The notes under the pieces are model-generated. The model saw only the letters and a program-made list of their open reading frames with translations, was not told where the DNA came from and did no database searches. Below are positions 48,901 through 57,615 of a stretch of DNA of 64,000 nucleotides, piece after piece. Numbering within the stretch: position 1 is the first letter of the stretch; each line of letters starts with the position of its first letter. The stretch comes from Neisseria musculi. Lineage in GTDB: Bacteria > Pseudomonadota > Gammaproteobacteria > Burkholderiales > Neisseriaceae. Both the position numbers and the translations under genes were made by a program. Where the stretch lies: assembly GCF_014297595.2 (NCBI RefSeq), contig NZ_CP060414.2, positions 1,178,001-1,242,000 on the forward strand, read 5' to 3'.

Positions 48901-50778
48901 ATGCAGGCCGATGCCGTTTCTTTAAGCTATTTTGCGCTGCTTGGCGCGCCCAATTGCGGCAAAACCGTTTTGTTCAACGGATTAACCGGCTCCAACGCCA
49001 AAGTGGCCAATTATCCGGGGGTAACGGTCGATAAACGCGAGGGGGTATTTATCGATGATGCCTCCATCCACATCATCGACCTTCCCGGCACCTACAGCCT
49101 GCGCACCACCAGCCCCGATGAGGCGGTGGCGCGCGATATGGTGCTGGGCAAACTCGGCCGGCAGCCCGATGCAATCATTGCCGTAGCCGATGCCACCAAT
49201 CTGCGCATGACCCTGCGCATGATGCTGGAGCTGAAAATACTGGGGCTGCCGATGGCGGTGTCGCTTAATTTAAGCGATGTCGCCCGCTCGAGAGGCCTGC
49301 AAATCGATGCGGTCAAACTCAGCAAACTGCTGGGGGTGCCGGTGTTGGAAACAGTGGCGGTGAGCAAAGACGGCATCAGCGGCGTGCGCGAGGCGGTTGC
49401 AAAACTGCCGCGCCGCGCGGGCAAGCCCGTGGATATGGAGGCGGTCGAACACCTGCTCAACAATCTCGACAGTAACGCGCTGTATGAGCAGGTGGAAGAC
49501 ATTCTGCGCCAAGTAGTGCGCACCGAAATGAAGCTGCCCGAATGGCACCGCCGCTTGGATGCACTGGTGCTGCACCCGGTTTGGGGCTTCGTTATCTTGA
49601 CGGCGGTTTTGTTATTGGTGTTCCAAGCCGTTTATTCGTGGTCGGAACCATTAATGGAGGCCATCGAAGGCGGCTTCGGCGCATTGGGCGAATGGGTGGC
49701 CGCCGTGATGCCCGCCGGCATATTGCAGGATTTGATGGTGAACGGCGTGATTGCCGGCATGGGCAGCGTGCTGGTGTTTCTGCCGCAGATTACCATTCTG
49801 TTTGCATTTATCCTTCTGCTCGAAGATTCAGGCTATCTGCCGCGCGCCGCTTTTCTGCTCGACAACCTGCTCTCGAAAAGCGGGCTTTCCGGCCGCTCGT
49901 TTATTCCGCTGCTCTCCAGCTTTGCCTGCGCCGTGCCCGCCGTGATGTCGGCGCGCACCATTCAAGACCCGCGCGAACGCCTGGCAACGATTATGATTGC
50001 CCCCATGCTCACCTGCTCGGCGCGGCTGCCCGTTTACGCGCTGATTATCGCTGCAGTGATTCCGCAGCAAACCGTATGGGGCGTGTTTAATCTGCAAGGC
50101 CTGACCCTGTTTGCCCTGTATGTGGCGGGCACCGCTTCGGCGGCATTAACAGCTTTCGTGCTGAAACGTTTTGCCCGCAGGCAAACCGGCATCCGCCAGT
50201 TTCCGCTGCTGATGGAGCTGCCCACATTCCGCATGCCCAATTTCAAACACATCGCCACCAGCCTGTGGGATCGCGTGAAAGCATTTTTAAAACGCGCCGG
50301 CACCGTGATTTTCGCCTTAAGCGTGGTGTTGTGGGCTTTGGTGAGCTTTCCTGCGCCGCCTGAAGGAGCAACCGGCGCCGCCATCGATTACAGCTTCGCC
50401 GGCACCATCGGCCACTTTATCGAGCCGCTGTTTGCGCCGCTGGGCTTCACCTGGCAGATGTGCATTGCCATGATTCCCGGCATCGCCGCCCGCGAAGTGG
50501 TGGTGGCCGCGCTGGGCACAGTATATGCTGTGGGCACAGGCTCGGAAGACGCGGTGCAAAACGCGCTGGTTCCGATTGTGGGCAGCAACTGGGGGCTGCC
50601 GACTGCGTTTGCTTTCTTGGCCTGGTATATCTACGCCCCGATGTGCATGGCCACGTTGGCGGTGATTAAGCGCGAAACCAAATCCGCCCGCAAAACCCTG
50701 ATGATTACCGGCTATCTCTTTGCACTGGCCTATTTGTTTGCCTTTATCGTTTATCAGCTAAGCTCGAGGATTCTCTGA
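48901..50778 (+). CDS. feoB: Ferrous iron transporter FeoB
   Basis: A 625-residue GTP-dependent ferrous iron permease. The N-terminal G domain has G1 GAPNCGKT (15-22), G3 DLPGTYSL and a DATNLRMTL segment. Gate motifs follow in about ten membrane helices (SFACAVPAVMSARTI, LTCSARLPVYAL, GIAAREVVVAALGTVY). The frame opens at a GTG at 48847; the ATG at 48901 starts the G domain properly. The stop overlaps the next start (TGATG). Confidence 0.95.
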   Translation: MQADAVSLSYFALLGAPNCGKTVLFNGLTGSNAKVANYPGVTVDKREGVFIDDASIHIIDLPGTYSLRTTSPDEAVARDMVLGKLGRQPDAIIAVADATNLRMTLRMMLELKILGLPMAVSLNLSDVARSRGLQIDAVKLSKLLGVPVLETVAVSKDGISGVREAVAKLPRRAGKPVDMEAVEHLLNNLDSNALYEQVEDILRQVVRTEMKLPEWHRRLDALVLHPVWGFVILTAVLLLVFQAVYSWSEPLMEAIEGGFGALGEWVAAVMPAGILQDLMVNGVIAGMGSVLVFLPQITILFAFILLLEDSGYLPRAAFLLDNLLSKSGLSGRSFIPLLSSFACAVPAVMSARTIQDPRERLATIMIAPMLTCSARLPVYALIIAAVIPQQTVWGVFNLQGLTLFALYVAGTASAALTAFVLKRFARRQTGIRQFPLLMELPTFRMPNFKHIATSLWDRVKAFLKRAGTVIFALSVVLWALVSFPAPPEGATGAAIDYSFAGTIGHFIEPLFAPLGFTWQMCIAMIPGIAAREVVVAALGTVYAVGTGSEDAVQNALVPIVGSNWGLPTAFAFLAWYIYAPMCMATLAVIKRETKSARKTLMITGYLFALAYLFAFIVYQLSSRIL

Positions 50779-50918
50779 TGGAACAATATATTATCGTTGG
50801 CATTATCGTAGCGGCGTGCGTGCTGTATATACTGCGCAAATTTGTGTTCAAGCCCAAAAACAGCAATTCTGCCTGCGGCGGCTGCGACCGCTGCGGCGGC
50901 GGTAAAGGCTGCGGCTAG
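50778..50918 (+). CDS. FeoB-associated Cys-rich microprotein
   Basis: A 46-residue membrane microprotein. One helix (about 4-19) is followed by a basic stretch (RKFVFKPK) and a Cys/Gly tail C33GGC36DRC39...C45G. This is the layout of the FeoB-associated Cys-rich membrane protein family, possibly handling iron or redox at the transporter. The ATG shares one base with the feoB stop. Cys14 lies in the helix. Confidence 0.8.
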   Translation: MEQYIIVGIIVAACVLYILRKFVFKPKNSNSACGGCDRCGGGKGCG

Positions 50919-50953
50919 CCTTGCTCTGCAAACCGGAACCTTTAAAAACCGAC

Positions 50954-50985
50954 ACAGGCCGTCTGAAAAGTTTCAGACGGCCTGT
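50954..50985 (+). terminator. DUS-pair terminator after feo operon
   Basis: 15-bp arms ACAGGCCGTCTGAAA (50954-50968) and complement (50971-50985), with two bases between. Confidence 0.7.
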
Positions 50986-51108
50986 CCGCACAAAAACAGC
51001 GGCAAAGCCGGTACAGACGCGGCTACTTTCAAAATATCTGTTCCCGCTGCAGCCGCTTAACCGGAAAACCATGCAGATATTCAATACTCTGCTGTGCAAA
51101 AAACTTGA

Positions 51109-51136
51109 GGCCGTCTGAAAAGTTTCAGACGGCCTG
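51109..51136 (-). terminator. DUS-pair terminator after nth
   Basis: 13-bp arms 51109-51121 and 51124-51136, downstream of nth on the minus strand. Confidence 0.65.
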
Positions 51137-51182
51137 TCAAAGCAAATTGAGTGCCAAACCCGCTCTCCCGGCAAACCGGACA

Positions 51183-51818
51183 CTAAGGCACGGCTTTCGC
51201 CCCGTATTCACACAAATCGTTGATAATGCAGCGCGCGCACAATGGCTTTTGCGCCTTGCAGGTGTAACGGCCGTGCAGAATCAGCCAATGGTGGGCATCG
51301 AGCAGAAATTCTTTCGGCACACACTTCATCAGTTTGTCTTCCACTTCGCGCACGTTTTTGCCGGGCGCAATTTTGGTGCGGTTGGACACTCGGAAAATAT
51401 GCGTGTCCACCGCCATCGCCATTTGGCCGAAAGCCGTATTCAGCACCACATTCGCAGTTTTTCGCCCCACGCCTGGCAGGGCTTCCAGCGCTTCGCGGGT
51501 TTGCGGCACTTCGCCGTTGTGTTTGTCCAACAGGATACGGCAGGTTTCGATAATGTGTTTCGATTTGGTTTTATAAAGGCCGATGGTTTTGGTGTATTCC
51601 ATCACGCCTTCCAAGCCCAGATCCAGCATGGCTTGAGGAGTGGCGGCAACGGGAAACAGTTTCGCCGTGGCCTTGTTCACACCCACATCGGTAGCCTGCG
51701 CCGAAAGCAGCACGGCAATCAGCAGCTCAAACGGGCTGTTGAAGTTTAATTCGGTGGTCGGATGCGGATTGGCGGCGCGGAAACGCTCGAAAATTTCTTG
51801 GCGGATCAGTTTGTTCAT
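51183..51818 (-). CDS. nth: Endonuclease III
   Basis: A 211-residue DNA glycosylase/AP-lyase removing oxidised pyrimidines. LLSAQATDVGVNKAT starts the fold. The helix-hairpin-helix LEALPGVGRKTANVVLN contains the catalytic Lys, and AVDTHIFRVSNR the catalytic Asp. The [4Fe-4S] ligands C-x6-C-x2-C-x5-C are intact near residues 188-205. Confidence 0.95.
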   Translation of the reverse strand: MNKLIRQEIFERFRAANPHPTTELNFNSPFELLIAVLLSAQATDVGVNKATAKLFPVAATPQAMLDLGLEGVMEYTKTIGLYKTKSKHIIETCRILLDKHNGEVPQTREALEALPGVGRKTANVVLNTAFGQMAMAVDTHIFRVSNRTKIAPGKNVREVEDKLMKCVPKEFLLDAHHWLILHGRYTCKAQKPLCARCIINDLCEYGAKAVP

Positions 51819-52204
51819 TTTGGGGTTGGGTTGCAGTTTGTGCGGTTGGGGCAGGCATTATATAACACCGCGCCGTGTGTGGATTCAGGAGAGGAACATT
51901 CTTTGTCCACTCGAAAAATGATGGCGGCACCGGCCTGCCCCGCCATACTGCCGGCACTCTTGCGAGCCGCCGCCCTGCCTTAACGGCGCGGGTTGCTGCA
52001 AAAGTTCAGGCCGTCTGAAAGCATCTGCCTGCCGTTCCGCCTGTAAGCGGGCTTGCGCGGCATACAACGGCAGCTTTTTTCAGACGGCCTCTATAATAAA
52101 TCGCCAATGCAGGCGGAAAGCGGCGCGGGTTGCCGCTGCGGCTTGCAAAACCGATGTGTTCGGCGAAAGTGCGGCAACCGAGTCATTGGGTTTGCGGTAT
52201 CTGT
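51819..52204. other. Intergenic, nothing recognised
   Basis: A DUS lies at 52008-52019 and its complement at 52079-52089. I see no gene in the nearly 390 bases between nth and the pirin gene. Confidence 0.4.
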
Positions 52205-53104
52205 CTAACGCAAACCTTGCGGCACTTCGGGTGCAACCAAACGTTTCAGCCCGGTGCCGCCCAAATCTATTTCTGTGCCGAAACGGCGGCTGCCGCTGTT
52301 CCAGTCGGTCACGGCCTGTTGCAGGGCTTCGCGGCTGTCGGCAACGAAATTCCACCAAACCACGGTGGGATGCGGCAGCGGTTCGCCGCCGAGCAGCATG
52401 ATGTGGCTGCCGGCTTCTCCTTCGAGTTCAAACGATCGGGCATCGGCGGTTTCGATAAAGGCCAGCTCATCGGCGGTGAAAGTCTGCCCGCCCGCCTTGA
52501 TGCTGCCCGCTATCACCAATACGCCGTATTCCCAGCCCGCTTGTGCGGGAATGCTGATGCGCGCGGCCCGGTCAAACTGTATATCCAAACCGATCAGCGG
52601 GCTGTGTTGCGCAGTGGGGGCAGTATGGCTGCCGAAGCAGCCGGTGGTCAAGATATAACGCACGCCGTTTTCCTGCCATTCGGGCAGCTCGGGATAGTGT
52701 TGGAAATCGGGATCGATTTCCTTGTGCATCGGCAAGGCTATCCACAATTGCACGGCGTGAAGCTGTTTGATGCCCTCGGGCGTTTGCTCGGTGTGTGCGA
52801 TACCGCGCGCGCCGCCTGTGCCGGCCGTCATCAGATTGACCTGTTTGGGGCGGATAAGCTGGCGGAAGCCTAAACTGTCTTGGTGCCACACCTCGCCCGA
52901 GAGCATCCAGGTAAAGGTTTGCAGATTGGTGTGCGGGTGAGAGCCGACTTGCAGGCCGTCTGAATTTTCTGCAAATTCGGCGGGGCCGGCGTGATCGAGA
53001 AAGCACCATGCGCCGATGGTGCGGCGGCTGCCCTGCGGCAGCAGGCGGGCAACGGGAATGCCGCCGACGTCTTTGGTTTTGGCGGTGAGTTTTTCGGTGT
53101 TCAT
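52205..53104 (-). CDS. Pirin-family cupin protein
   Basis: A 299-residue bicupin of the pirin family. The N-terminal cupin has VGSHPHTNLQTFTWMLSGEVWHQDSLG (metal-binding histidines) and MTAGTGGARGIAHTE, followed by the pirin C domain. Some pirins are quercetin dioxygenases or redox sensors; its role here is unknown. AAAGGAATATTG precedes the ATG at 53104; the upstream extension of the frame is not homologous. Confidence 0.87.
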   Translation of the reverse strand: MNTEKLTAKTKDVGGIPVARLLPQGSRRTIGAWCFLDHAGPAEFAENSDGLQVGSHPHTNLQTFTWMLSGEVWHQDSLGFRQLIRPKQVNLMTAGTGGARGIAHTEQTPEGIKQLHAVQLWIALPMHKEIDPDFQHYPELPEWQENGVRYILTTGCFGSHTAPTAQHSPLIGLDIQFDRAARISIPAQAGWEYGVLVIAGSIKAGGQTFTADELAFIETADARSFELEGEAGSHIMLLGGEPLPHPTVVWWNFVADSREALQQAVTDWNSGSRRFGTEIDLGGTGLKRLVAPEVPQGLR

Positions 53105-53354
53105 CAATATTCCTTTAATTGGGTTGGCTGTCGGACAGCCGGTTAAAACAAACCGGGGTTTCTTGGTGCGGCTCACTTGGGCCGTCTGAAATATCGGGCT
53201 TCCGTTTCTTTCTGTGCAAGCTGAAACCCGATTCGTTTTTTAACGCTAGAAATAAAACTTGTGGTTTTGAGCCGGATTCCCGCCGTTGCGCAAACAACGG
53301 GAAACGGATATTTCATACGGCCTCAGTAGGTTTTGCAAAGGCATCAAACCGCTG

Positions 53355-55247
53355 TTATTTCAATAAAGCGGCTTTTTCGCCTTCTGTGTTTTCAGACGGC
53401 CAAGCCGTCTCGTCTGCATCGGGCCACTCCACCGCTTCGCCGCGCATCAGCGCCTGTATCATGGCTGCGGTTTCGGTGTCTTCCTGCTTGGCCGCGTTGA
53501 GCATTTCCTCGTTTTGGAAGATTGCGTCTTCGGGGTTGTAGAGCGGCGCCATTCTGGCTACGCGGGCACGGTCGCGGTGGAAATAGAAGCGGCTGATTTC
53601 ATCGGCCCTGCCTTTTTCCATGCCCAATACTTCCAGCGCGGTGCGGCCGGTGCGCACGGCAGAATCAAAGGTTTCGCGTATGGCAAACTCCACACCGGCA
53701 CGGTGGAGCTTGAAGGTTTGGATGCGGTCGTAGGCACGGGCGATGATTTTAATGCCCGGGTTGGTTTTGCGGGCAAATTCGATGATGTGCAGCGCCTGTT
53801 CTTTATCGTCTATCGCCACCACCAGCAGTTGCGCTTTTTCGATGCCGGCGGTAAGCAGCAGTTCGGGGCGGGAGGCATCGCCGAAATAGGTTTTGATGCC
53901 GTATTTGTTCATGCCGTCCACCATCACCGGGTCTTTGTCGATAATGGTCAGCGGGTAGCCGCACATGCGCAGAATATCGGTGGTAATCTGCCCGAAACGC
54001 CCCATACCGACCACAATCACCGCTTTTTGTTCGTGAATTTCATCGTCTGCCCGCCCGGCGCCGCCCTGTTTCAGGCGCGGAGCGAGATATTTGCCGTGCA
54101 GAATCAGAAACAGCGGTGTCAGCGCCATCGAGAGCACCACAAACGCCGTCATATTGGCATTAACGGTAGCATCAATCACTTTTTGTGAAAACGCAGTGGT
54201 AAACAACACAAAGGCAAATTCGCCGCCCTGAGCCATCATCACCGCACGCTCTGCCGCTTCGGCACGGCTGCTTTTTGCCGCCCGCGCCACCAGATAAATC
54301 ACTGCTGCTTTGGCCGCCATCAGCGCCACCACGCCCGACACGATAATCTGCCAGTTTTCCGCCACCACGGTCAGATCCAATGCCATACCCACCCCGAGGA
54401 AAAACAGGCCGAGCAGCAGGCCGCGGAAGGGTTCGATATCGGCCTCAAGCTGGTGGCGGAAACTGGATTCCGACAGCAATACGCCGGCCACAAACGCCCC
54501 CATCGCCATAGACAGCCCGCCTTCTTCCATCAGCAAAGCCGCGCCCAACACCACCAACAGCGCCGCCGCCGTCATCACTTCGCGCGCTTTCGATTTGGCC
54601 AGTACGCGGAACAGCGGGTTCAGCAGCCACAAACCCGCCGCCACCGGCACCGCCACCGACAATGCCGCCGCCCCCAGTTTCATCCACACGGAACCTGCTT
54701 CGGCGGCATTTACCGGATCATGCGGGGCAAGAAACGACACAACAGCCAGCAGCGGTACAATCAGCAAATCTTCAAACAGCAAAATCGACACCATGCGCTG
54801 CCCGCTGCGGCCGGCAAGCTCGTTGCGCTCGCCCAATACCTGCATCACAATCGCCGTGGAGGTCAGCACAAACCCCGAAGCGCACACAAACGCCACCTGC
54901 CAGGACGCATCGAAACCGAAAATGCCTACCAGCGTGAGTATAAAGGCCGCCAGAACCACTTGCAGGCTGCCCAGGCCGAAAATCTGCCGGCGCAGTGCCC
55001 ACAAATGCGAGGGTTTCATTTCCAGGCCGATGATAAACAAAAACATTACCACGCCCAATTCTGCAATATGGATCACTGCCTGCGGGTCGTCAAACAGTTT
55101 CAAACCAAACGGCCCGATTACCAAGCCTGCCGCCAGATAACCGAGCACCGAGCCCAGCCCCAACCGTTTGAACAAAGGCACGGCAACCACTGCCGAGCCG
55201 AGCAGGGAAACCACTTTAATCAGTTCGCCCGCGCCTTCTGCTGCCAT
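53355..55247 (-). CDS. CPA2 cation:proton antiporter, KefB/C-like
   Basis: A 630-residue monovalent cation/proton antiporter-2 protein. About twelve helices (residues 10-380) include FLFIIGLEMKPSHLWALRR and EEGGLSMAMGAFVAGVLLSES. The cytoplasmic TrkA-N/RCK domain (about 400-520) has the nucleotide motif VVGMGRFGQ. Glutathione-gated K+ efflux (KefB/C) or a related Na+/H+ role is possible. GGAG precedes the ATG at 55247; the frame opens further upstream at 55412 without homology. Confidence 0.88.
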   Translation of the reverse strand: MAAEGAGELIKVVSLLGSAVVAVPLFKRLGLGSVLGYLAAGLVIGPFGLKLFDDPQAVIHIAELGVVMFLFIIGLEMKPSHLWALRRQIFGLGSLQVVLAAFILTLVGIFGFDASWQVAFVCASGFVLTSTAIVMQVLGERNELAGRSGQRMVSILLFEDLLIVPLLAVVSFLAPHDPVNAAEAGSVWMKLGAAALSVAVPVAAGLWLLNPLFRVLAKSKAREVMTAAALLVVLGAALLMEEGGLSMAMGAFVAGVLLSESSFRHQLEADIEPFRGLLLGLFFLGVGMALDLTVVAENWQIIVSGVVALMAAKAAVIYLVARAAKSSRAEAAERAVMMAQGGEFAFVLFTTAFSQKVIDATVNANMTAFVVLSMALTPLFLILHGKYLAPRLKQGGAGRADDEIHEQKAVIVVGMGRFGQITTDILRMCGYPLTIIDKDPVMVDGMNKYGIKTYFGDASRPELLLTAGIEKAQLLVVAIDDKEQALHIIEFARKTNPGIKIIARAYDRIQTFKLHRAGVEFAIRETFDSAVRTGRTALEVLGMEKGRADEISRFYFHRDRARVARMAPLYNPEDAIFQNEEMLNAAKQEDTETAAMIQALMRGEAVEWPDADETAWPSENTEGEKAALLK

Positions 55248-55531
55248 AAATCTCCGGAAAATAAAAAAATTGCTGATATTGCTTAAATAAAAAAAGACCG
55301 CCATTTTACCCGAACCGGCCCGAATCGGATTGAAGTTTGCACAGAAATAGAAAAATCCCCTCCCAAGTATCCGCAATACAAACAGTGATTTCTCTATCCG
55401 CAGCGCCGGCATGATACCGGTTGCCGGGTTGGGTTTTGATCCATTGGTTCAAACAATAAAATACAACCCGTTTCCCCCGCTTTGGCCGGAATATGGTTAC
55501 TTCCTGCCGCCGGCAGCAGTTTCAGACGGCC

Positions 55532-57319
55532 TTAACCGCAGGGTGCCTCGCCCACAAAGATACGGCGGTTGTGAAAGGCGGCGAGCGTGCCGCGGTGGCC
55601 GATGCTCACAATAATACTCTCGGGCAAACGCTCGCGGATAAGCGTGTACAGCGCGGCTTCGGTCGGCTCGTCCAATGCGGCGGTGGCCTCGTCAAGCAAC
55701 ACCACTTTCGGGCGTGTGAGCAGAATGCGCACAAACGCCACGCGCTGCAATTCGCCCGGAGAGAGTTTGTGCTGCCAATCATCGGCTTTATCTAGCTGCC
55801 CGGCAAGCCGGCCTAGAAAACAGGCCTGCATGACGGCCACCAATTCAGGATGGTGCGGGTCGATGTCGGGATAGCACACCGCCTGGCGCAGGCTGCCCTG
55901 CGGTGTGTAGGGGCGTTGCGGCACAAATAAAATATCCCTCTGCGGGGGGCGGCCGATTGTGCCGCTGCTGCCGAACGGCCATAAGCCTGCCAATGCACGC
56001 AACAGTGAGGTTTTGCCGCAGCCGCTGGGGCCCTGTATCAAGAGTGCATCGCCGCTTCCAACGCCCACGTTCAGATTTTCCAGTAACACATCGCCGTTTT
56101 GGCGGTAGAGCGTTACGTTGTCGAGCGAGAGGCCGTCTGAAACTTCGTCAACCTGCGGGTTGCCGGCCTGTTTGATTTGGTTGGTGCCGGCGAGAAAGCC
56201 GCTTAAACGTTCCAAGCGGGCGCGGTAAGCGGTGAATGCTTCATAGAAGTTGCGGAAAAACGATAAGGCGCGTTGCAGGCGGTTGAATGCCTGCACGGTT
56301 TGGTGCATATCGCCGATTTTAATCTGTCCGGCAAAAAAACGCGGTGCCTGAAGCATCAGCGGCAAAAGCTGTACGCCCTGCGTGAGCAGATCGTTGAAGC
56401 CGTTTAACGTAATGCTTTGGCGGGCGATTTTCCAGCGGTTGCGGATAATGGCGGCAAAACGTTCGCCAAGCTGCTGCCGTTCGCGCCATTCGCCGTTGTA
56501 AAACGCCACGCTCTCGGCATGATCGCGCACGCGGATCAGCGAATAACGGTAGTCGCCGTTAAGTTTTTCGTTGTCGTAGTTATAGCGGATCAGCGGTTTG
56601 CCTATCCACATCGCCGCCACGGTGGAAAGCAGCACGAATACAAACACGAAAAACACCATACCGCGCGGAATCTCCAAGCCGAACAGGCTTAAAATGCCCG
56701 ACAATCCCCACAAAACAATGGTAAATTCAACTGCAGAAATCACCGAATTGAGCATACCCCGGATAAATTCGATGGTAGCAACGATAAACTCCTGCGCGTC
56801 CTGCTGGATACGCTGGTCGATATTGTCGGGCGCATGGCGGAGCATTTGCAGACGGTAATAGTTTTTGTCGGCCAGCCAGCGTTCGGTCAGCACGGCGTTT
56901 AATTTTTCCGACCACTTAATCGCCAGCGCCTGATCGAAAAAATCGTTCACAATGCCGTTAAGCGTACGCATCAGCACCACCCCCGCATTAATCAGGGCGA
57001 AAAACCAAAAAGCTTGGGCTTCAGCATCTTGCAGGGCACTATATAAACCGTTGTAGAAAAATGTGTTTAAAACATTCAAACGGATTTCGGTAAGCAGCAG
57101 CAACACCATCAGCATAACTGCCAGTGCGGTTTTGACACCGCTTTTTTTATTGATGCAGGGGCGCAGAATATACCAAAACTGTTTGCCGAAACGGGTTTTG
57201 CCCGCCAGAAAAACAATCAGCACCAAAGCTGCCATCACGCCGCCCAAAGTTTGCAGCAGCCACATCGGGCTGTTGCCCAGTTCGATTTGCCATTTTTCCA
57301 TATTGATTCGACACATCAT
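55532..57319 (-). CDS. SbmA/YddA-like ABC transporter
   Basis: A 595-residue single-chain ABC protein. An N-terminal SbmA/BacA-like membrane domain (about 25-340, with LNVLNTFFYNGLYSALQ and WLADKNYYRLQ) is fused to an ATPase domain with Walker A GPSGCGKTS, signature LSPGELQRV and Walker B VVLLDEATAALDE. This is the YddA/ABCD-like arrangement. The substrate is unknown. The start is uncertain: ATG at 57319 abuts a DUS hairpin, and ATG at 57301 is an alternative; neither has a clear ribosome site. It is divergent from the TonB receptor gene. Confidence 0.85.
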   Translation of the reverse strand: MMCRINMEKWQIELGNSPMWLLQTLGGVMAALVLIVFLAGKTRFGKQFWYILRPCINKKSGVKTALAVMLMVLLLLTEIRLNVLNTFFYNGLYSALQDAEAQAFWFFALINAGVVLMRTLNGIVNDFFDQALAIKWSEKLNAVLTERWLADKNYYRLQMLRHAPDNIDQRIQQDAQEFIVATIEFIRGMLNSVISAVEFTIVLWGLSGILSLFGLEIPRGMVFFVFVFVLLSTVAAMWIGKPLIRYNYDNEKLNGDYRYSLIRVRDHAESVAFYNGEWRERQQLGERFAAIIRNRWKIARQSITLNGFNDLLTQGVQLLPLMLQAPRFFAGQIKIGDMHQTVQAFNRLQRALSFFRNFYEAFTAYRARLERLSGFLAGTNQIKQAGNPQVDEVSDGLSLDNVTLYRQNGDVLLENLNVGVGSGDALLIQGPSGCGKTSLLRALAGLWPFGSSGTIGRPPQRDILFVPQRPYTPQGSLRQAVCYPDIDPHHPELVAVMQACFLGRLAGQLDKADDWQHKLSPGELQRVAFVRILLTRPKVVLLDEATAALDEPTEAALYTLIRERLPESIIVSIGHRGTLAAFHNRRIFVGEAPCG

Positions 57320-57320
57320 G

Positions 57321-57348
57321 AGGCCGTCTGAAATATTTCAGACGGCCT
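57321..57348. terminator. DUS hairpin next to ABC gene start
   Basis: 13-bp arms 57321-57333 and 57336-57348, one base before the first possible start codon of the ABC gene on the minus strand. It could act on the leader rather than as a normal terminator. Confidence 0.5.
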
Positions 57349-57517
57349 TTCAGCCGTAAATATTTCCACAGTCAAGCGAGCTTAACCGGAGCAGAAGTTG
57401 CCGGCTGTGTTTGAGAAGATAAACAATGTAAATATAAACAAGAATATTTGTGAAATAAAAACAATAAGTTGAAAATTTTTACAAAGCTGTTTTTTTAATA
57501 TTCATATAAATTCAAAT

Positions 57518-57523
57518 TATAAT
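57518..57523 (+). promoter_or_regulatory. Candidate -10 box of receptor gene
   Basis: TATAAT in a very AT-rich 180-base leader before the TonB-dependent receptor gene. No convincing -35 or Fur box was identified by eye. Confidence 0.4.
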
Positions 57524-57615
57524 ACTCTAAATTAATGCAAGTAAAAATAATTCTTAAAATTCTTAAAATTGATGTTTCAGCTCAACTTCAACCTAAACCA
57601 TAACAGAGGATATTT

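Noticed and set aside
57420..57615. Fur box before the TonB receptor gene
   Set aside because: The region is so AT-rich that partial matches arise by chance; none is convincing.
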